A DNA stretch of 64,000 nt from Adhaeribacter terrigena (GCF_016623615.1 NZ_JAEHFX010000003.1:528020-592019), one strand, 5' to 3'. Counted from the stretch's first letter, positions 32,512-42,215 are shown. Notes: generated from the sequence alone by a model not told the origin. Program-made: numbers and translations.

Positions 32512-33012
32512 CTACAAATAATTTACAACTTACGCAATTAATATTTCAGGGTTTGTTGTAGGCCTGGAAAGGCGATGTAATAAAAACGGGTACAATTCTA
32601 CCTTTAACCCAGAAATTAATTATAAAAATACTATATCTTTCTTTTCTACCCATAATTTGAAGGAGGCGGTTAATATCCGGCTACTAACCGCCCGAATTTT
32701 GCCATTCACCATTTAAAGTTTACATAATCGTATATTTTTTTGGACTAAACCGTATAAACCCTTGAATTCCAATCTCAAAAAAACCTGACGATTTATCGTC
32801 CTATTGCTTTCTGATATAGCTTTTACCGCCAGACGGGAATTAAAAAGTTATATTTTATAATTATGCTCAACACAGCTTATTTCCAGAAAACAATTACCAG
32901 TTACGCTGGTTTCAGATTCCAATATATTATTTAAAGACTTTAACCGGAAAGCCCTCTTTTGGCTGGTACCGGTAACTAAAACCTGACCTTAAACTTCTAA
33001 AAAACTTCGATT
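32512..33012. other. Divergent intergenic region, about 500 bp
   Basis: Low GC, between the helicase promoter and the start of the 33013 gene. Apart from the -7 box I see no gene or structured element. Confidence 0.5.
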
Positions 33013-33561
33013 ATGCTGCACATTTCCAAAATTTTCCGCAATGGTAAAGAATTTAACCTGATGGCTTCCGGGGCTCTGGCTTTTAAAATTTACAATAAGA
33101 TTTTAAAAGAACCCGTATTTGAGAACCTCAAGATCAAAAGCTCCAGCATTCTCTGCGATGCCATTGCTACCAGTCCGCTATTTAAAGCCGACCCAGCCGT
33201 AAATTCTGTTTATTTTGCAATTGTTTCGGATCTGGATAAAGAAACGAACAATGCGCTCTGCCTTAGAATAGGCCAGGAACGCATGAATAATGGCTATGCG
33301 GTGTGCGAAGTAATTGCCATGTATTACAATGAGCGGTATTTCCGGGCGGTAAAACAATTGCGCAACAATTTCGACGAATTGTTCGAGCTGAATAAACCAA
33401 GCGTGAACCAAAGCAAAGCGCTTATTTACTCGGAGCAGCAAAACTGCCTTTTAACCGACTATTCTTTAACACTGGCTAAGATCCTGTACCACACAACCCT
33501 GGAGGATTTTAACCCGGGCCGCGTCCTGAAATTCGAAAATCAACAAGTCGAGGCTGCCTGA
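33013..33561 (+). CDS. Protein of unknown function
   Basis: 182 residues, soluble, no signal peptide or membrane segment. The sequence is predicted mixed alpha with two long helices (about 120-140 and 155-172). Nothing in it matches a family that I know. It stands alone, with a likely terminator downstream at 33602-33652. Codon use resembles the neighbours, so it is probably native. Confidence 0.6.
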   Translation: MLHISKIFRNGKEFNLMASGALAFKIYNKILKEPVFENLKIKSSSILCDAIATSPLFKADPAVNSVYFAIVSDLDKETNNALCLRIGQERMNNGYAVCEVIAMYYNERYFRAVKQLRNNFDELFELNKPSVNQSKALIYSEQQNCLLTDYSLTLAKILYHTTLEDFNPGRVLKFENQQVEAA

Positions 33562-33601
33562 TCTGGCTTTTCTATTCGTTTTATGAATCTACTTTCCAAC
33601 T

Positions 33602-33652
33602 GGTCCTGAAATGCCAAAACATAGGCTTTTGGTAATTCAGGATCCCTTTTTA
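33602..33652 (+). terminator. Imperfect terminator
   Basis: TCCTGAAATGCCAAAA (33604-33619) pairs with TTTTGGTAATTCAGGA (33627-33642) with two mismatches, followed by a T tract. Confidence 0.6.
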
Positions 33653-33814
33653 ATTTTTAAATGGTTGGATTGCTGAATAGCTGAATGGTTGATTATTAAT
33701 TAATAGTAAACCTTCCTGGCATCCTGAGCACAATTAAGCGCGGGAGCGCGAAGATTGCGAGCGTAGCTCGGAAAAACCTCATCTGCGTTTGGCAGGAAAA
33801 CTAATGCCTGGAAA

Positions 33815-33844
33815 GACTTTTTCCGCTTAAAATCATAGCGTTTT
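33815..33844 (+). repeat. Dispersed element, first of a tandem pair
   Basis: GACTTTTT and, 19 nt on, CATAGCGTTTT. Confidence 0.7.
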
Positions 33845-33859
33845 TTAAAATTAGGATCT

Positions 33860-33889
33860 GACTTTTTCATGCCAAAAGCATAGCGTTTT
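33860..33889 (+). repeat. Dispersed element, second of a tandem pair
   Basis: GACTTTTT and, 19 nt on, CATAGCGTTTT, 45 nt after the first copy. Both read toward addA. A half element (GTAAACGCTATG) also overlaps the addA start codon itself at 34022-34033. Confidence 0.7.
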
Positions 33890-34030
33890 ACCCTACCCTA
33901 CAAATTTATACACTGCCCTTCCTAGGTTTTTTTTCATGCTTCAATCAACAATCAGCAATTAACAATCGACAATTTTTAGGTAACTTAGCTTTCTGTTCCG
34001 CCCTCTGAATTTCCGCCGAAAGTAAACGCT

Positions 34031-37000
34031 ATGCCTGCTGTCTTAAAAGTCTATTCCTCCTCCGCCGGATCCGGCAAAACCTATACGCTTACCAAAGAAT
34101 ATCTGAAACTGGCGCTGCAAAGCCCAGATCCCTCCTATTACCGCACCATTCTGGCCATAACATTTACCAACGATGCTGCCGCAGAAATGAAGGAACGCAT
34201 CCTCCATGCCCTCCGGGATTTTCAAACCGAAAACGGTATGGATTTGAAGGCAAAAACTAAATCTGATGATTTACTGAATTCCATCGCCGAAGAACTGAAC
34301 CAGGAATATCCTGGACATAATTACACCACCGATCTGTTAAGAATTCGGGCGAAAGAGGTTTTCACCCAGATCCTGTTTCACTACGCCGATTTTGCGGTAA
34401 GCACCATCGATAGTTTTGTGAACAAAGTGGTGCAGGCGTTTACGCGGGAGCTGAATATTCCTTTCAATTTCGAAGTAGACCTGGATGCGGCAACGTTGCT
34501 GAATACCGCCGTAGCGATGCTACTGGACCAGGTAAAAGACGGTGAAGGAAATTTGCTGGCCAATACCTTGGAACAATACGCCGAAGAAAAAGCCTCCGAA
34601 GGAAAAAGCTGGAACAGTTTACCAACCGAGCTGGCGGAATTCGGCGTGAACCTGCTGAATGAACAGGTTTACGAAGCGGTGCTATCTCTACAGAAACTCA
34701 AACTCGAGGACTTCCGGAAAATTCGGGCAGAATTAATCAAAAAACAAAAATCCATTGAGGCCGAAATTCAAATCGTAGCCAAAGAAGGCGCCAATCTGAT
34801 TAGCAATGCCGGCATTCCATCGGAAACATTTGCGAACGGAAAACTTGGCATTCCGGCTTATTTTGAAGGTTTAGCGAAAGAAATGGATCTGGAAAAACCA
34901 TACGCGTACGCGCATAAAACCTTCGCCAGCGGGAAGTTCTACAGCGGAAAAGCTACGACCTTAGATAAAGCGAATATCGATGGGATTTGCGGTGGCTTGA
35001 CTGATTGCTATAACCGGATCGAAGCCATTAAATCAGAACGTTCTCAGGAGTATCTGCTGATTAAGGAAATGATTCCGAACCTGTATAAGCTGAGCGTGCT
35101 GAATGAGCTGGAAAAGTGTATGCAGGAGATCAAGAAAGATAAGAACCTGGTGCACATTTCGGAGTTCAACAAGAAAATAACGGACATTGTGTTGCACGAA
35201 CCCATTCCGTTTATTTATGAACGCCTCGGCGAAAAATACCACCACATCCTAATCGACGAATTCCAGGACACTTCTGCTTTGCAATGGAACAACCTGCTGC
35301 CGCTTATCGACAATACACTGGCCGGCGGGCATTTCAATTTAGTGGTAGGGGACGCGAAACAGGCCATTTACCGGTGGCGCGGCGGCGACCTGGAGCAGAT
35401 CCTGCATTTGTATAAAGGCCAAACGCAAAACCTCTACGAAAACCGCCGCAACGAAGAAATTTTATCTGAACGCTACCAATCCGTAGACCACAGTTTGCGA
35501 CCGGTAAATCTGAACACCAACTACCGTTCCGATACCCAGATCATCAATTTCAACAACGAACTTTTCCGGTTTATTGCTGATCACAAAGGGCGCGAATTTG
35601 AAACCTTGCAGGGCATTTACGACGATACGTTTCCGCAGATCGCTCCGGGTGGCAAGAACGAAAAAGGCGGTCTGGTGCAGGTTATTTTTGCTTCCGACGA
35701 AGACCTGAATTATGAGCTTGACCTGAAAACCGGCGACCGCACTGAAACGCTTTTCGAAGGCTACGAACACGAACAGGTTCTAACCTATTCCGAAAGTAAT
35801 TTCGACATCACGCTGCAACTGGTAAAGCAGGCTTTGCAAGATGGTTATGCGTTGAAAGACATAGCGATCTTAAGCCGGAAAAATGCCAACAGCCGCGAGA
35901 TCGCTACCTTTTTAAAGGAAAAAGGCTACCCCATTATTTCCCAGGATTCGCTTTCGTTGCAGAATGCCGAAGTGGTGAATTTGCTCATTGCGCTGTTCCG
36001 CATTTTTAATCGTCCGGACGATGGGTTAGCGCGTGCCGAAGCGTTGGGATTGATCTACAAAATTGTAAAGGAAGAACAGATAAACAGCCGCGTAACCGAA
36101 GAAATTGCCGCCGTGGCCGATGATGCGCGTTCCGAGATTTTCTTCAACAAAGTGCGGGGGTTGGGCTTCGACCTGAAGGAAAAAGAAACCGGCAATTTAT
36201 CGCTGTACGAACTCACCGAAAAGCTCATCAGAATTCTCGATCTGCTGGGCAAAAACAACGAATGCGAATACCTGTTCCGCTTCCTGGACCTGGTAATGGA
36301 ATACAGCCTGAACAATAGCAACAACCTGGCAAATTTCCTGCAATACTGGGACCTGAAAAAGGAAAAACTGAGCATCAACACGCCCAAAGACCTCGACGCC
36401 ATTACCATCACCAGCATCCACAAAGCCAAGGGCCTCGCCTACCCCGTGGTGATCGTGCCGTTTGCCGACTGGAGCGTGGTGCCGATGAACCGGTCGCTGC
36501 TCTGGGGCAAACTTACCGCCGAAAATACGCCGGCCGAAAAGCTCGACATTGCCGTGGTGGGAATGAGCAGCCGCCTGGAAAATACCGCGCTCAAAGACCA
36601 GTACCAGACCGAACTGGAACGCACGTTTATCGAGAACCTGAATATGCTTTACGTGGCGCTAACCCGCCCCGAGCACCGGCTTTACCTCATTGCCAAAAAG
36701 CAGGATTTCACGAAGGAAGGCAATATGAAAAACATCAGCTATTTTCTGCACGCCTACCTCGTAAACAAAGGCCTTTGGGACATCGCAAAACCGGTGTTCA
36801 CGCTTGCTGAAGATTCCTCGACTTTTCAGCCTAAAAACGCTACCGTTTCCGGGCATTACAACCTCGAACAACTGCACGCCACCGATTGGGGAAAACGCCT
36901 GAAACTAAAGCAAAACGCCAACAACATTTTCGACTTCGAAACGCAGCAGCAACAACGCAAATGGAGCCGCCGCTTGCACTACGCCCTCTCCCGCCTAACG

Positions 37001-37423
37001 ATAGCCGACGAACTGGAAACGGTATTGAATTCGCTCAAAAACCAGGGCATTATCAGCAGAAGGGAAATGCCGGAATTTACCGAACGTTTGCAGACCGTGG
37101 TGCAGCATCCGCAAATGCAGCATTATTTCAGCAACGACGTGGTTTTCGAAAACGAAAAAGAGATCCTGGACGTGCGCACCCTCCGCTACAAACCCGACCG
37201 CATCGTCTTCGACCCCAAGAGCAATGCCGTTACTTTAATCGATTTTAAACTGCCGCCGGAAAAGAACGAGTACATCGAAAACCTGAATTCCTACGCCCAG
37301 CTTTTCGCGGAATTAATGCATTCGGATATCACCTGCCTGCTTTACTATTTTGAAGAAGAACGGGTGCATAAATGGAAGTTCGTTCCGGCGAAAGCTGGGG
37401 AGCAGATTGAGTTGGGGATTTAG
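34031..37423 (+). CDS. addA: UvrD-like helicase/exonuclease, AddA-type
   Basis: 1130 residues. SF1A helicase motifs: I (SSSAGSGKTYTLTK, about 9-22), Ia (ITFTNDAAAEMKERI), II (ILIDEFQDTSAL), III (VVGDAKQAIYRWRGG), IV (NTNYRSD), V (ITSIHKAKGLAYP), VI (LYVALTRPEHRLYL). The C-terminal RecB-type nuclease is seen in KPDRIVFDP and LIDFKLP (Asp and Asp-x-Lys). Family knowledge: with AddB it resects double-strand breaks for RecA. Its partner addB lies downstream but is separated by the AT-rich DUF262-HNH gene. A dispersed-element sequence is embedded in frame at 36820-36849. Confidence 0.92.
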   Translation: MPAVLKVYSSSAGSGKTYTLTKEYLKLALQSPDPSYYRTILAITFTNDAAAEMKERILHALRDFQTENGMDLKAKTKSDDLLNSIAEELNQEYPGHNYTTDLLRIRAKEVFTQILFHYADFAVSTIDSFVNKVVQAFTRELNIPFNFEVDLDAATLLNTAVAMLLDQVKDGEGNLLANTLEQYAEEKASEGKSWNSLPTELAEFGVNLLNEQVYEAVLSLQKLKLEDFRKIRAELIKKQKSIEAEIQIVAKEGANLISNAGIPSETFANGKLGIPAYFEGLAKEMDLEKPYAYAHKTFASGKFYSGKATTLDKANIDGICGGLTDCYNRIEAIKSERSQEYLLIKEMIPNLYKLSVLNELEKCMQEIKKDKNLVHISEFNKKITDIVLHEPIPFIYERLGEKYHHILIDEFQDTSALQWNNLLPLIDNTLAGGHFNLVVGDAKQAIYRWRGGDLEQILHLYKGQTQNLYENRRNEEILSERYQSVDHSLRPVNLNTNYRSDTQIINFNNELFRFIADHKGREFETLQGIYDDTFPQIAPGGKNEKGGLVQVIFASDEDLNYELDLKTGDRTETLFEGYEHEQVLTYSESNFDITLQLVKQALQDGYALKDIAILSRKNANSREIATFLKEKGYPIISQDSLSLQNAEVVNLLIALFRIFNRPDDGLARAEALGLIYKIVKEEQINSRVTEEIAAVADDARSEIFFNKVRGLGFDLKEKETGNLSLYELTEKLIRILDLLGKNNECEYLFRFLDLVMEYSLNNSNNLANFLQYWDLKKEKLSINTPKDLDAITITSIHKAKGLAYPVVIVPFADWSVVPMNRSLLWGKLTAENTPAEKLDIAVVGMSSRLENTALKDQYQTELERTFIENLNMLYVALTRPEHRLYLIAKKQDFTKEGNMKNISYFLHAYLVNKGLWDIAKPVFTLAEDSSTFQPKNATVSGHYNLEQLHATDWGKRLKLKQNANNIFDFETQQQQRKWSRRLHYALSRLTIADELETVLNSLKNQGIISRREMPEFTERLQTVVQHPQMQHYFSNDVVFENEKEILDVRTLRYKPDRIVFDPKSNAVTLIDFKLPPEKNEYIENLNSYAQLFAELMHSDITCLLYYFEEERVHKWKFVPAKAGEQIELGI
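36820..36849 (+). repeat. Dispersed element inside addA coding sequence
   Basis: GACTTTTC and, 19 nt on, GCTACCGTTTC. It is translated as TFQPKNATVS in a linker between the helicase and nuclease parts. Confidence 0.55.
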
Positions 37424-37532
37424 GAAATAAATCACAGATAATGTTAAATAATATTGGAATTGACTAAGCTAGTACCTACTTTAGAAAAATTAAATTGAAT
37501 AAGAAAAGAATAAAAAAAGACTAATAATAATT

Positions 37533-38873
37533 ATGGAAGAGGCAGTACTTGACGAAATAATATTAGAGGAAGAGGAAACTCAAGAAGATGATTTATCGGG
37601 AAAACGGAGAATCTATACTGAACAAAGTGATCCTGAAATAGACTCTTTATACAGTCGGTATAAAAGAGGCAGATTAAATATTCAACCTGACTTTCAAAGG
37701 CAATTTGTTTGGGATAGAGTAAAATCAAGCAGATTAATTGAATCTGCACTTTTAGATATTCCTTTACCAATGGTTTATTTATCAGAGGAACAAGATGGTA
37801 AAGAAAATGTAATTGACGGCCAACAAAGGTTAACTTCCTTTTTTTCATTCTTAGATGGAAAGTTTCCTGATGGACAAGACTTTAAATTAGGCGGCTTAAA
37901 GGTATTTACTGAATTAAATAATTTGAGATATAGCCAGCTTAAAGAAGAATATCAGGACAAAATCAGGTACTATAACATTAGAACAATAAAATTTAAAAAA
38001 GAATCTGATGGCGATTTACAGTTCGAAGTATTTGAGAGGTTAAATACCGGTTCAGTTTCTTTAAATGATCAAGAACTTAGAAATTGTGTTTATCGAGGTA
38101 AATTCAATAATTTATTAAAAGACTTATCTGAAGAGCCTGATTTTAGGTATTTGTTAGGATTATCAACTTCAGACAGAAGAATGGTTGATAGAGAATTAGT
38201 ACTAAGATTTGCTTCTTTTTATCTTAATACTTATTTAAAATACAAAGCACCTATTAAATTGTTTCTAAACCACACAATGGACCGGTATAGAGATATTTCA
38301 GACAATGATGCTAAAGAACTTAAACAAGCATTTAAAAACACTTTACACATTATTAGATCTTTGCTCGATAGAAATGCTTTTAAACGTTTCTATAAAGGAG
38401 ATGATATTAATAAAAATGGAAGATGGGAACAGAAGAAATTTAACGTTTCCATTTATGACATCTTAATGTATTCATTTGCGAAAGAGGACAAAAACTCGGT
38501 TTTTAATAACCTTGATTCGATTCGCGAGGCATTAATTAATCTAATGACAAATGATCAAGAATTTATTGATTCAATTGAACTTTCAACTAGTAGTGTAAGA
38601 GCAGTTACTACAAGATTTGATAAATGGAGGTTAACTTTGCAAAAGATAATTGGAATAGCAAATAAAGAACCACGTTGTTTTAGCTATAAATTAAAAGAGG
38701 AATTATATATAGCTGATCCAACCTGTGCAATTTGCAGTAATAAAATCCAAAATATTGATGATGCAGCTGTTGACCATATAGAACAGTATTGGACTGGAGG
38801 TAAAACAATACCTGAAAATGCAAGGCTAACACATAGATTCTGTAATTGGTCCAGACCTAGAATTGAAGAATAA
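37533..38873 (+). CDS. DUF262 domain protein with C-terminal HNH nuclease (GmrSD-like)
   Basis: 446 residues, clearly AT-richer than the addA and addB genes on either side. The N-terminal DUF262 (ParB-like) part carries LNIQPDFQRQFVWD, the NTP-binding signature VIDGQQRLTSF (about 90-100) and FERLNTGSVSLNDQELRN. The C-terminal HNH module shows CAICSNK, VDHIEQYWTGGKT and LTHRFCN. Family knowledge: DUF262-nuclease proteins include the type IV restriction enzyme GmrSD and the phosphorothioate-dependent SspE, which restrict modified or incoming DNA. A defence role here is an inference. The gene interrupts the addA-addB pair and looks horizontally acquired. Confidence 0.88.
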   Translation: MEEAVLDEIILEEEETQEDDLSGKRRIYTEQSDPEIDSLYSRYKRGRLNIQPDFQRQFVWDRVKSSRLIESALLDIPLPMVYLSEEQDGKENVIDGQQRLTSFFSFLDGKFPDGQDFKLGGLKVFTELNNLRYSQLKEEYQDKIRYYNIRTIKFKKESDGDLQFEVFERLNTGSVSLNDQELRNCVYRGKFNNLLKDLSEEPDFRYLLGLSTSDRRMVDRELVLRFASFYLNTYLKYKAPIKLFLNHTMDRYRDISDNDAKELKQAFKNTLHIIRSLLDRNAFKRFYKGDDINKNGRWEQKKFNVSIYDILMYSFAKEDKNSVFNNLDSIREALINLMTNDQEFIDSIELSTSSVRAVTTRFDKWRLTLQKIIGIANKEPRCFSYKLKEELYIADPTCAICSNKIQNIDDAAVDHIEQYWTGGKTIPENARLTHRFCNWSRPRIEE

Positions 38874-38884
38874 AAATTTCATTT

Positions 38885-38966
38885 AGTAAAGCAGCAGCAG
38901 TTTAATACTAATTACATTTATAAATTTAATGCAAACCTTCCTCCATCAAACTGCTGCTGCTTTACT
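38885..38966 (+). repeat. 19-bp inverted repeat flanking the addB start
   Basis: AGTAAAGCAGCAGCAGTTT (38885-38903) is the exact reverse complement of 38948-38966, which encodes residues 7-12 of AddB. The 44-nt loop contains the addB start codon. Confidence 0.8.
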
Positions 38967-41832
38967 TCAGAAATACCCCGACAATATCAGCCAGCTTTGC
39001 GTGATCGTTCCCACACGCCGGGCGGGTTTATATTTCAAAAATGCGTTGGCGAAACTTGCGCCGGGTGGAATGTGGAGCCCGGAAGTTTCTTCGATGGAGG
39101 ATTTTGTGTGCAACCTGGCTAAAACCGAAATTGTGGAGCCCATCAGCCTGCAGCTCGAGCTTTACGACATCATCCAGGAATTCGACCAGAAACTCGATTT
39201 CGACCAGTACGTGAGCTGGGCCGGTACTTTGCTCGAAGATTTCAACCGCATCGACCAGAACCTGGTAGAAACCGAAAAGCTTTTCGAATACCTTTCCGAA
39301 GCCAAAGCCCTGGAACGCTGGGACCCGGAGGCGCTGGGACAGCCCATTTCTGCCACCGTTGCCAACTACTTCAAACTCTGGGAAAACCTGCAGAAAACCT
39401 ACCAGAAACTGCGGCAGAATTTACGCAAGAAAAAGCAGTCGTACCCCGGAATGGCTTTTCGCTACGTAGCCGAAAACGTTAAGGAGATCACCGAAAAAAC
39501 TAACTGCCACCGCTACATTTTTATTGGTCTGAATGCGTTGAGCCGGTCAGAAGAAAAGATCGTGCGCACGCTTTTGCAACTCGATAAAGCCGACGTTTTT
39601 TTCGATGCCGATGAATATTATCTGTCGCCCGATTCGCCAAACCGGGCCGGCCATTTCCTGCGCCAGTACCGCAAAAAATGGAGCCTGCCGGAATGGAATT
39701 TCAGCGGCAACGAACTCTTAACTTCCGAAAAAGAAATAAACGTGATCGGCGTGGCGAATGCCAGTATGCAGGGTCGTGTAGCGGGTCAGTTATTAGATGA
39801 GATCCGCAGTAAACAACCCAACGCCGAAGTAGCCATTGTGCTTCCCGACGAAAATATGTTGCTGCCGGTGCTGCATTCCATTGGCGAAAAGGTTTCCGAT
39901 TACAACGTTACGATGGGTCTTACGCTCAAAGGCACGTCCCTTTTCAACCTCGTCGATCTGCTTTTTGATGTGCATTTAACGGGCATTATTCAGCCGGGGC
40001 AAACGGGATACGCGGTGCAGCATTACCATTACCTCGCGGTAAATAAATTGCTGAGTCACCCGTTCATCCGCCGCTACGAGCATTATTTAAACGAGAATTT
40101 TCCGGAACACGAAAACCTGGTTCAAACCGTAATCGATAAAATCCTGACTGAAAACCGGATCTTACTTTCGGCGCAGCAATTAATTGAACTTGGCAAAGAA
40201 CATCCGATCTATCAGGCGCTTTTCCGCCCCTGGAAAAACTGCGACGACATTATTGCTGCCATTTTCGAGATCATCGATTTGTTAAAGAACATTTACCGGA
40301 ATGAACTCATCAACCCGGTAGAAACCGAATACCTGTACCACCTTTTCACGATCGTAAAACGCCTCGATTCCATCTTCGATTGCCGCCAGCAAAAGATCTC
40401 GGTGCGCAGTTTCAAGAAATTTCTCTACGAGCAAATAAGTCAGACCCGTTTACCGTTCGAAGGCGAACCGATCTCCGAAATTCAGGTAATGGGTATGCTC
40501 GAAACGCGCGCGCTGGATTTTGAAAACCTGATCATTCTTTCGGTAAACGAAAATACACTGCCGGCTCCGAAAAAACATTCTTCCCTGATGCCTTACGACG
40601 TGCTCCGCGAATTCGGATTACCCACGTATTCGGAACAGGAAAGTATTACCGCCTACCATTTTTACCGTTTGCTGCAGCGGGCTAAAACCGTAAGCCTGCT
40701 GTACGTACAGCCTTCAGATACTTTTGGCGCCGCTGAAAAAAGCCGCTTCATTCTGCAATTAGCTAACCACCTGGCGCCACTAAATCCGAAGATAAAATAC
40801 TCGGAACAAACCGGAATCGTGGTGCAGACTGAAAAGAAAAAAACGTATAACCACGACATTGTAATAGAAAAGGACGATGCGGTTTTAACCAAGCTGAAAG
40901 CGAACCTGAAAAAAGGGCTTTTCCCTTCGCATTTGAATATGTGGGTGCGTTGCAATCTGCAATACTATTTCACCAAAGTTGCCGGCCTGCGCGAAACGAA
41001 CGAAATGGATGAGCAGATCGGCACCGACCAGTTCGGTAATATCGTGCACAAAGTGCTGGAAGATTTTTACCAGCCGTTTATGCTGGGAGGTAAATCCGTT
41101 CTGGTTTCAGACTTGGAAAAAATGCTAGGAAAATTGCCCGAAAAAGTGAAACAGGAATTTAAACGCGGCACCTTAGAAGCGTTACCGGAGCAGGGCATGA
41201 ATTATTTGCTTTACAAAGTAGCTTTAAAAATTCTTCAAAAATACCTGGAACTGGAAATAAAATCCGGAGCGTATCCGCTGAAAGTTTTGAAGTTGGAGCA
41301 ATCTCTGGAAACGATTTTGCAAGTGCCGGTTGGCGATGAATTGGTAGAAGTAAAGCTGGCTGGTAAAGCCGATAGAATCGATAAAACCGGGAATAAAATT
41401 CGCGTGATCGATTACAAAACGGGCTTTGTAAGCCCGACAGATTTGAAGCTTAAAACCGAAGATCTGGAAACGCATTTTCTTTCGAATAAGAAATATGAGA
41501 AAGTGCGGCAGCTTTGGCTTTATCGGTATTTAATGGAAAAAAGCCTGGCGAACATTCCGGTTTTAGCTGCCGAAAACGGTATGGAATTACCCGAAAAAAC
41601 TGAGATCGAAGCCAGCATTTTATCGTTCCGGAATCTGGATAAAGGCTTAATGAAAGCGCAACTGAATTTCACGGACGATGGTTTTGAAAGCACCGAAATG
41701 TTCCTGGCGGAATCTGAGAAATACCTGCACAAATTCATCCAGCAAATGCTTGATCCAGAGGAGCCAATTCGTAAAACCCACGATATTGAAGTTTGCCAGT
41801 ATTGTCCTTACCGCGGAATTTGTGCGCGTTAG
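38929..41832 (+). CDS. addB: PD-(D/E)XK nuclease family protein, AddB-type
   Basis: 967 residues. The N-terminal inactive-helicase part begins QLCVIVPTRRAGLYFKNALA, a degenerate Walker A. The C-terminal RecB-like nuclease (about 660-967) shows GNIVHKVLEDFYQPF, GKADRID and VIDYKTG. An early cysteine (WVRCNLQYYF) and the terminal CQYCPYRGIC give the four cysteines of an AddB-type iron-sulfur cluster that staples the nuclease domain. Family knowledge: partner of AddA in break resection. A terminator follows. Its start codon lies in the loop of a 19-bp inverted repeat. Confidence 0.9.
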   Translation: MQTFLHQTAAALLQKYPDNISQLCVIVPTRRAGLYFKNALAKLAPGGMWSPEVSSMEDFVCNLAKTEIVEPISLQLELYDIIQEFDQKLDFDQYVSWAGTLLEDFNRIDQNLVETEKLFEYLSEAKALERWDPEALGQPISATVANYFKLWENLQKTYQKLRQNLRKKKQSYPGMAFRYVAENVKEITEKTNCHRYIFIGLNALSRSEEKIVRTLLQLDKADVFFDADEYYLSPDSPNRAGHFLRQYRKKWSLPEWNFSGNELLTSEKEINVIGVANASMQGRVAGQLLDEIRSKQPNAEVAIVLPDENMLLPVLHSIGEKVSDYNVTMGLTLKGTSLFNLVDLLFDVHLTGIIQPGQTGYAVQHYHYLAVNKLLSHPFIRRYEHYLNENFPEHENLVQTVIDKILTENRILLSAQQLIELGKEHPIYQALFRPWKNCDDIIAAIFEIIDLLKNIYRNELINPVETEYLYHLFTIVKRLDSIFDCRQQKISVRSFKKFLYEQISQTRLPFEGEPISEIQVMGMLETRALDFENLIILSVNENTLPAPKKHSSLMPYDVLREFGLPTYSEQESITAYHFYRLLQRAKTVSLLYVQPSDTFGAAEKSRFILQLANHLAPLNPKIKYSEQTGIVVQTEKKKTYNHDIVIEKDDAVLTKLKANLKKGLFPSHLNMWVRCNLQYYFTKVAGLRETNEMDEQIGTDQFGNIVHKVLEDFYQPFMLGGKSVLVSDLEKMLGKLPEKVKQEFKRGTLEALPEQGMNYLLYKVALKILQKYLELEIKSGAYPLKVLKLEQSLETILQVPVGDELVEVKLAGKADRIDKTGNKIRVIDYKTGFVSPTDLKLKTEDLETHFLSNKKYEKVRQLWLYRYLMEKSLANIPVLAAENGMELPEKTEIEASILSFRNLDKGLMKAQLNFTDDGFESTEMFLAESEKYLHKFIQQMLDPEEPIRKTHDIEVCQYCPYRGICAR

Positions 41833-41837
41833 AAAAC

Positions 41838-41876
41838 AAAAGACCTCCCAAGTTTTAAAAACTGGGAGGTCTTTTT
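41838..41876. terminator. Bidirectional terminator after addB
   Basis: AAAAGACCTCCCA pairs with TGGGAGGTCTTTT, extended by TTTT/AAAA with one bulge. It serves addB and the convergent LysM gene. Confidence 0.85.
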
Positions 41877-41912
41877 TAATCGATACGCGTAAATCAAAAA
41901 TCGTAAATTCAA

Positions 41913-42215
41913 TTACGCTTTCGGAATCTTTAACACCCAGCCTGGCTGGATCAGATCCGGATTGGAGATCTGGTCTTTATTCGCTTCGTGGATCTTTTTC
42001 CATTGCTGTGCATCTCCGTAGAAATTCTTGGCAATTTTAGAAAGCGAATCGCCGGATTTTACGGTGTAGGTATCCATACCCGCGGTAGCTCCTGCGGCCG
42101 GCTGGCCGGCTGCTCCCTGATTAAAAAAGCCACCGGTAGAATCTTTGGCTGCGCCGGTTTTGGGTTGTTCAACCGGCTTTTGTTCGCCTTTTTTTAAAAA
42201 ATCAAATAGTCCCAT
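41913..42215 (-). CDS. Small LysM-domain protein
   Basis: 100 residues: a short N-terminal segment (MGLFDFLKKGEQKPVEQ), an Ala/Gly-rich linker (about 18-46), and one LysM domain at 48-99 (YTVKSGDSLSKIAKNFYGD to PGWVLKIP). No signal peptide is seen, so it is probably cytoplasmic, like the YgaU/LysM proteins of this size and layout. LysM binds N-acetylglucosamine-containing glycans; the role of cytosolic members is uncertain (YgaU binds potassium). It is monocistronic and convergent with addB. Confidence 0.85.
   Translation of the reverse strand: MGLFDFLKKGEQKPVEQPKTGAAKDSTGGFFNQGAAGQPAAGATAGMDTYTVKSGDSLSKIAKNFYGDAQQWKKIHEANKDQISNPDLIQPGWVLKIPKA

Noticed and set aside
33730..33775. GC-rich patch GCGCGGGAGCGCG as a structured RNA
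   Set aside because: A short local hairpin is possible but no larger fold, promoter or terminator could be assigned.
33815..33889. Tandem copies of the 30-nt element as a mini CRISPR
   Set aside because: Only two copies at 45-nt period, the internal 11 nt varies within the element itself, and single copies occur all over the window.
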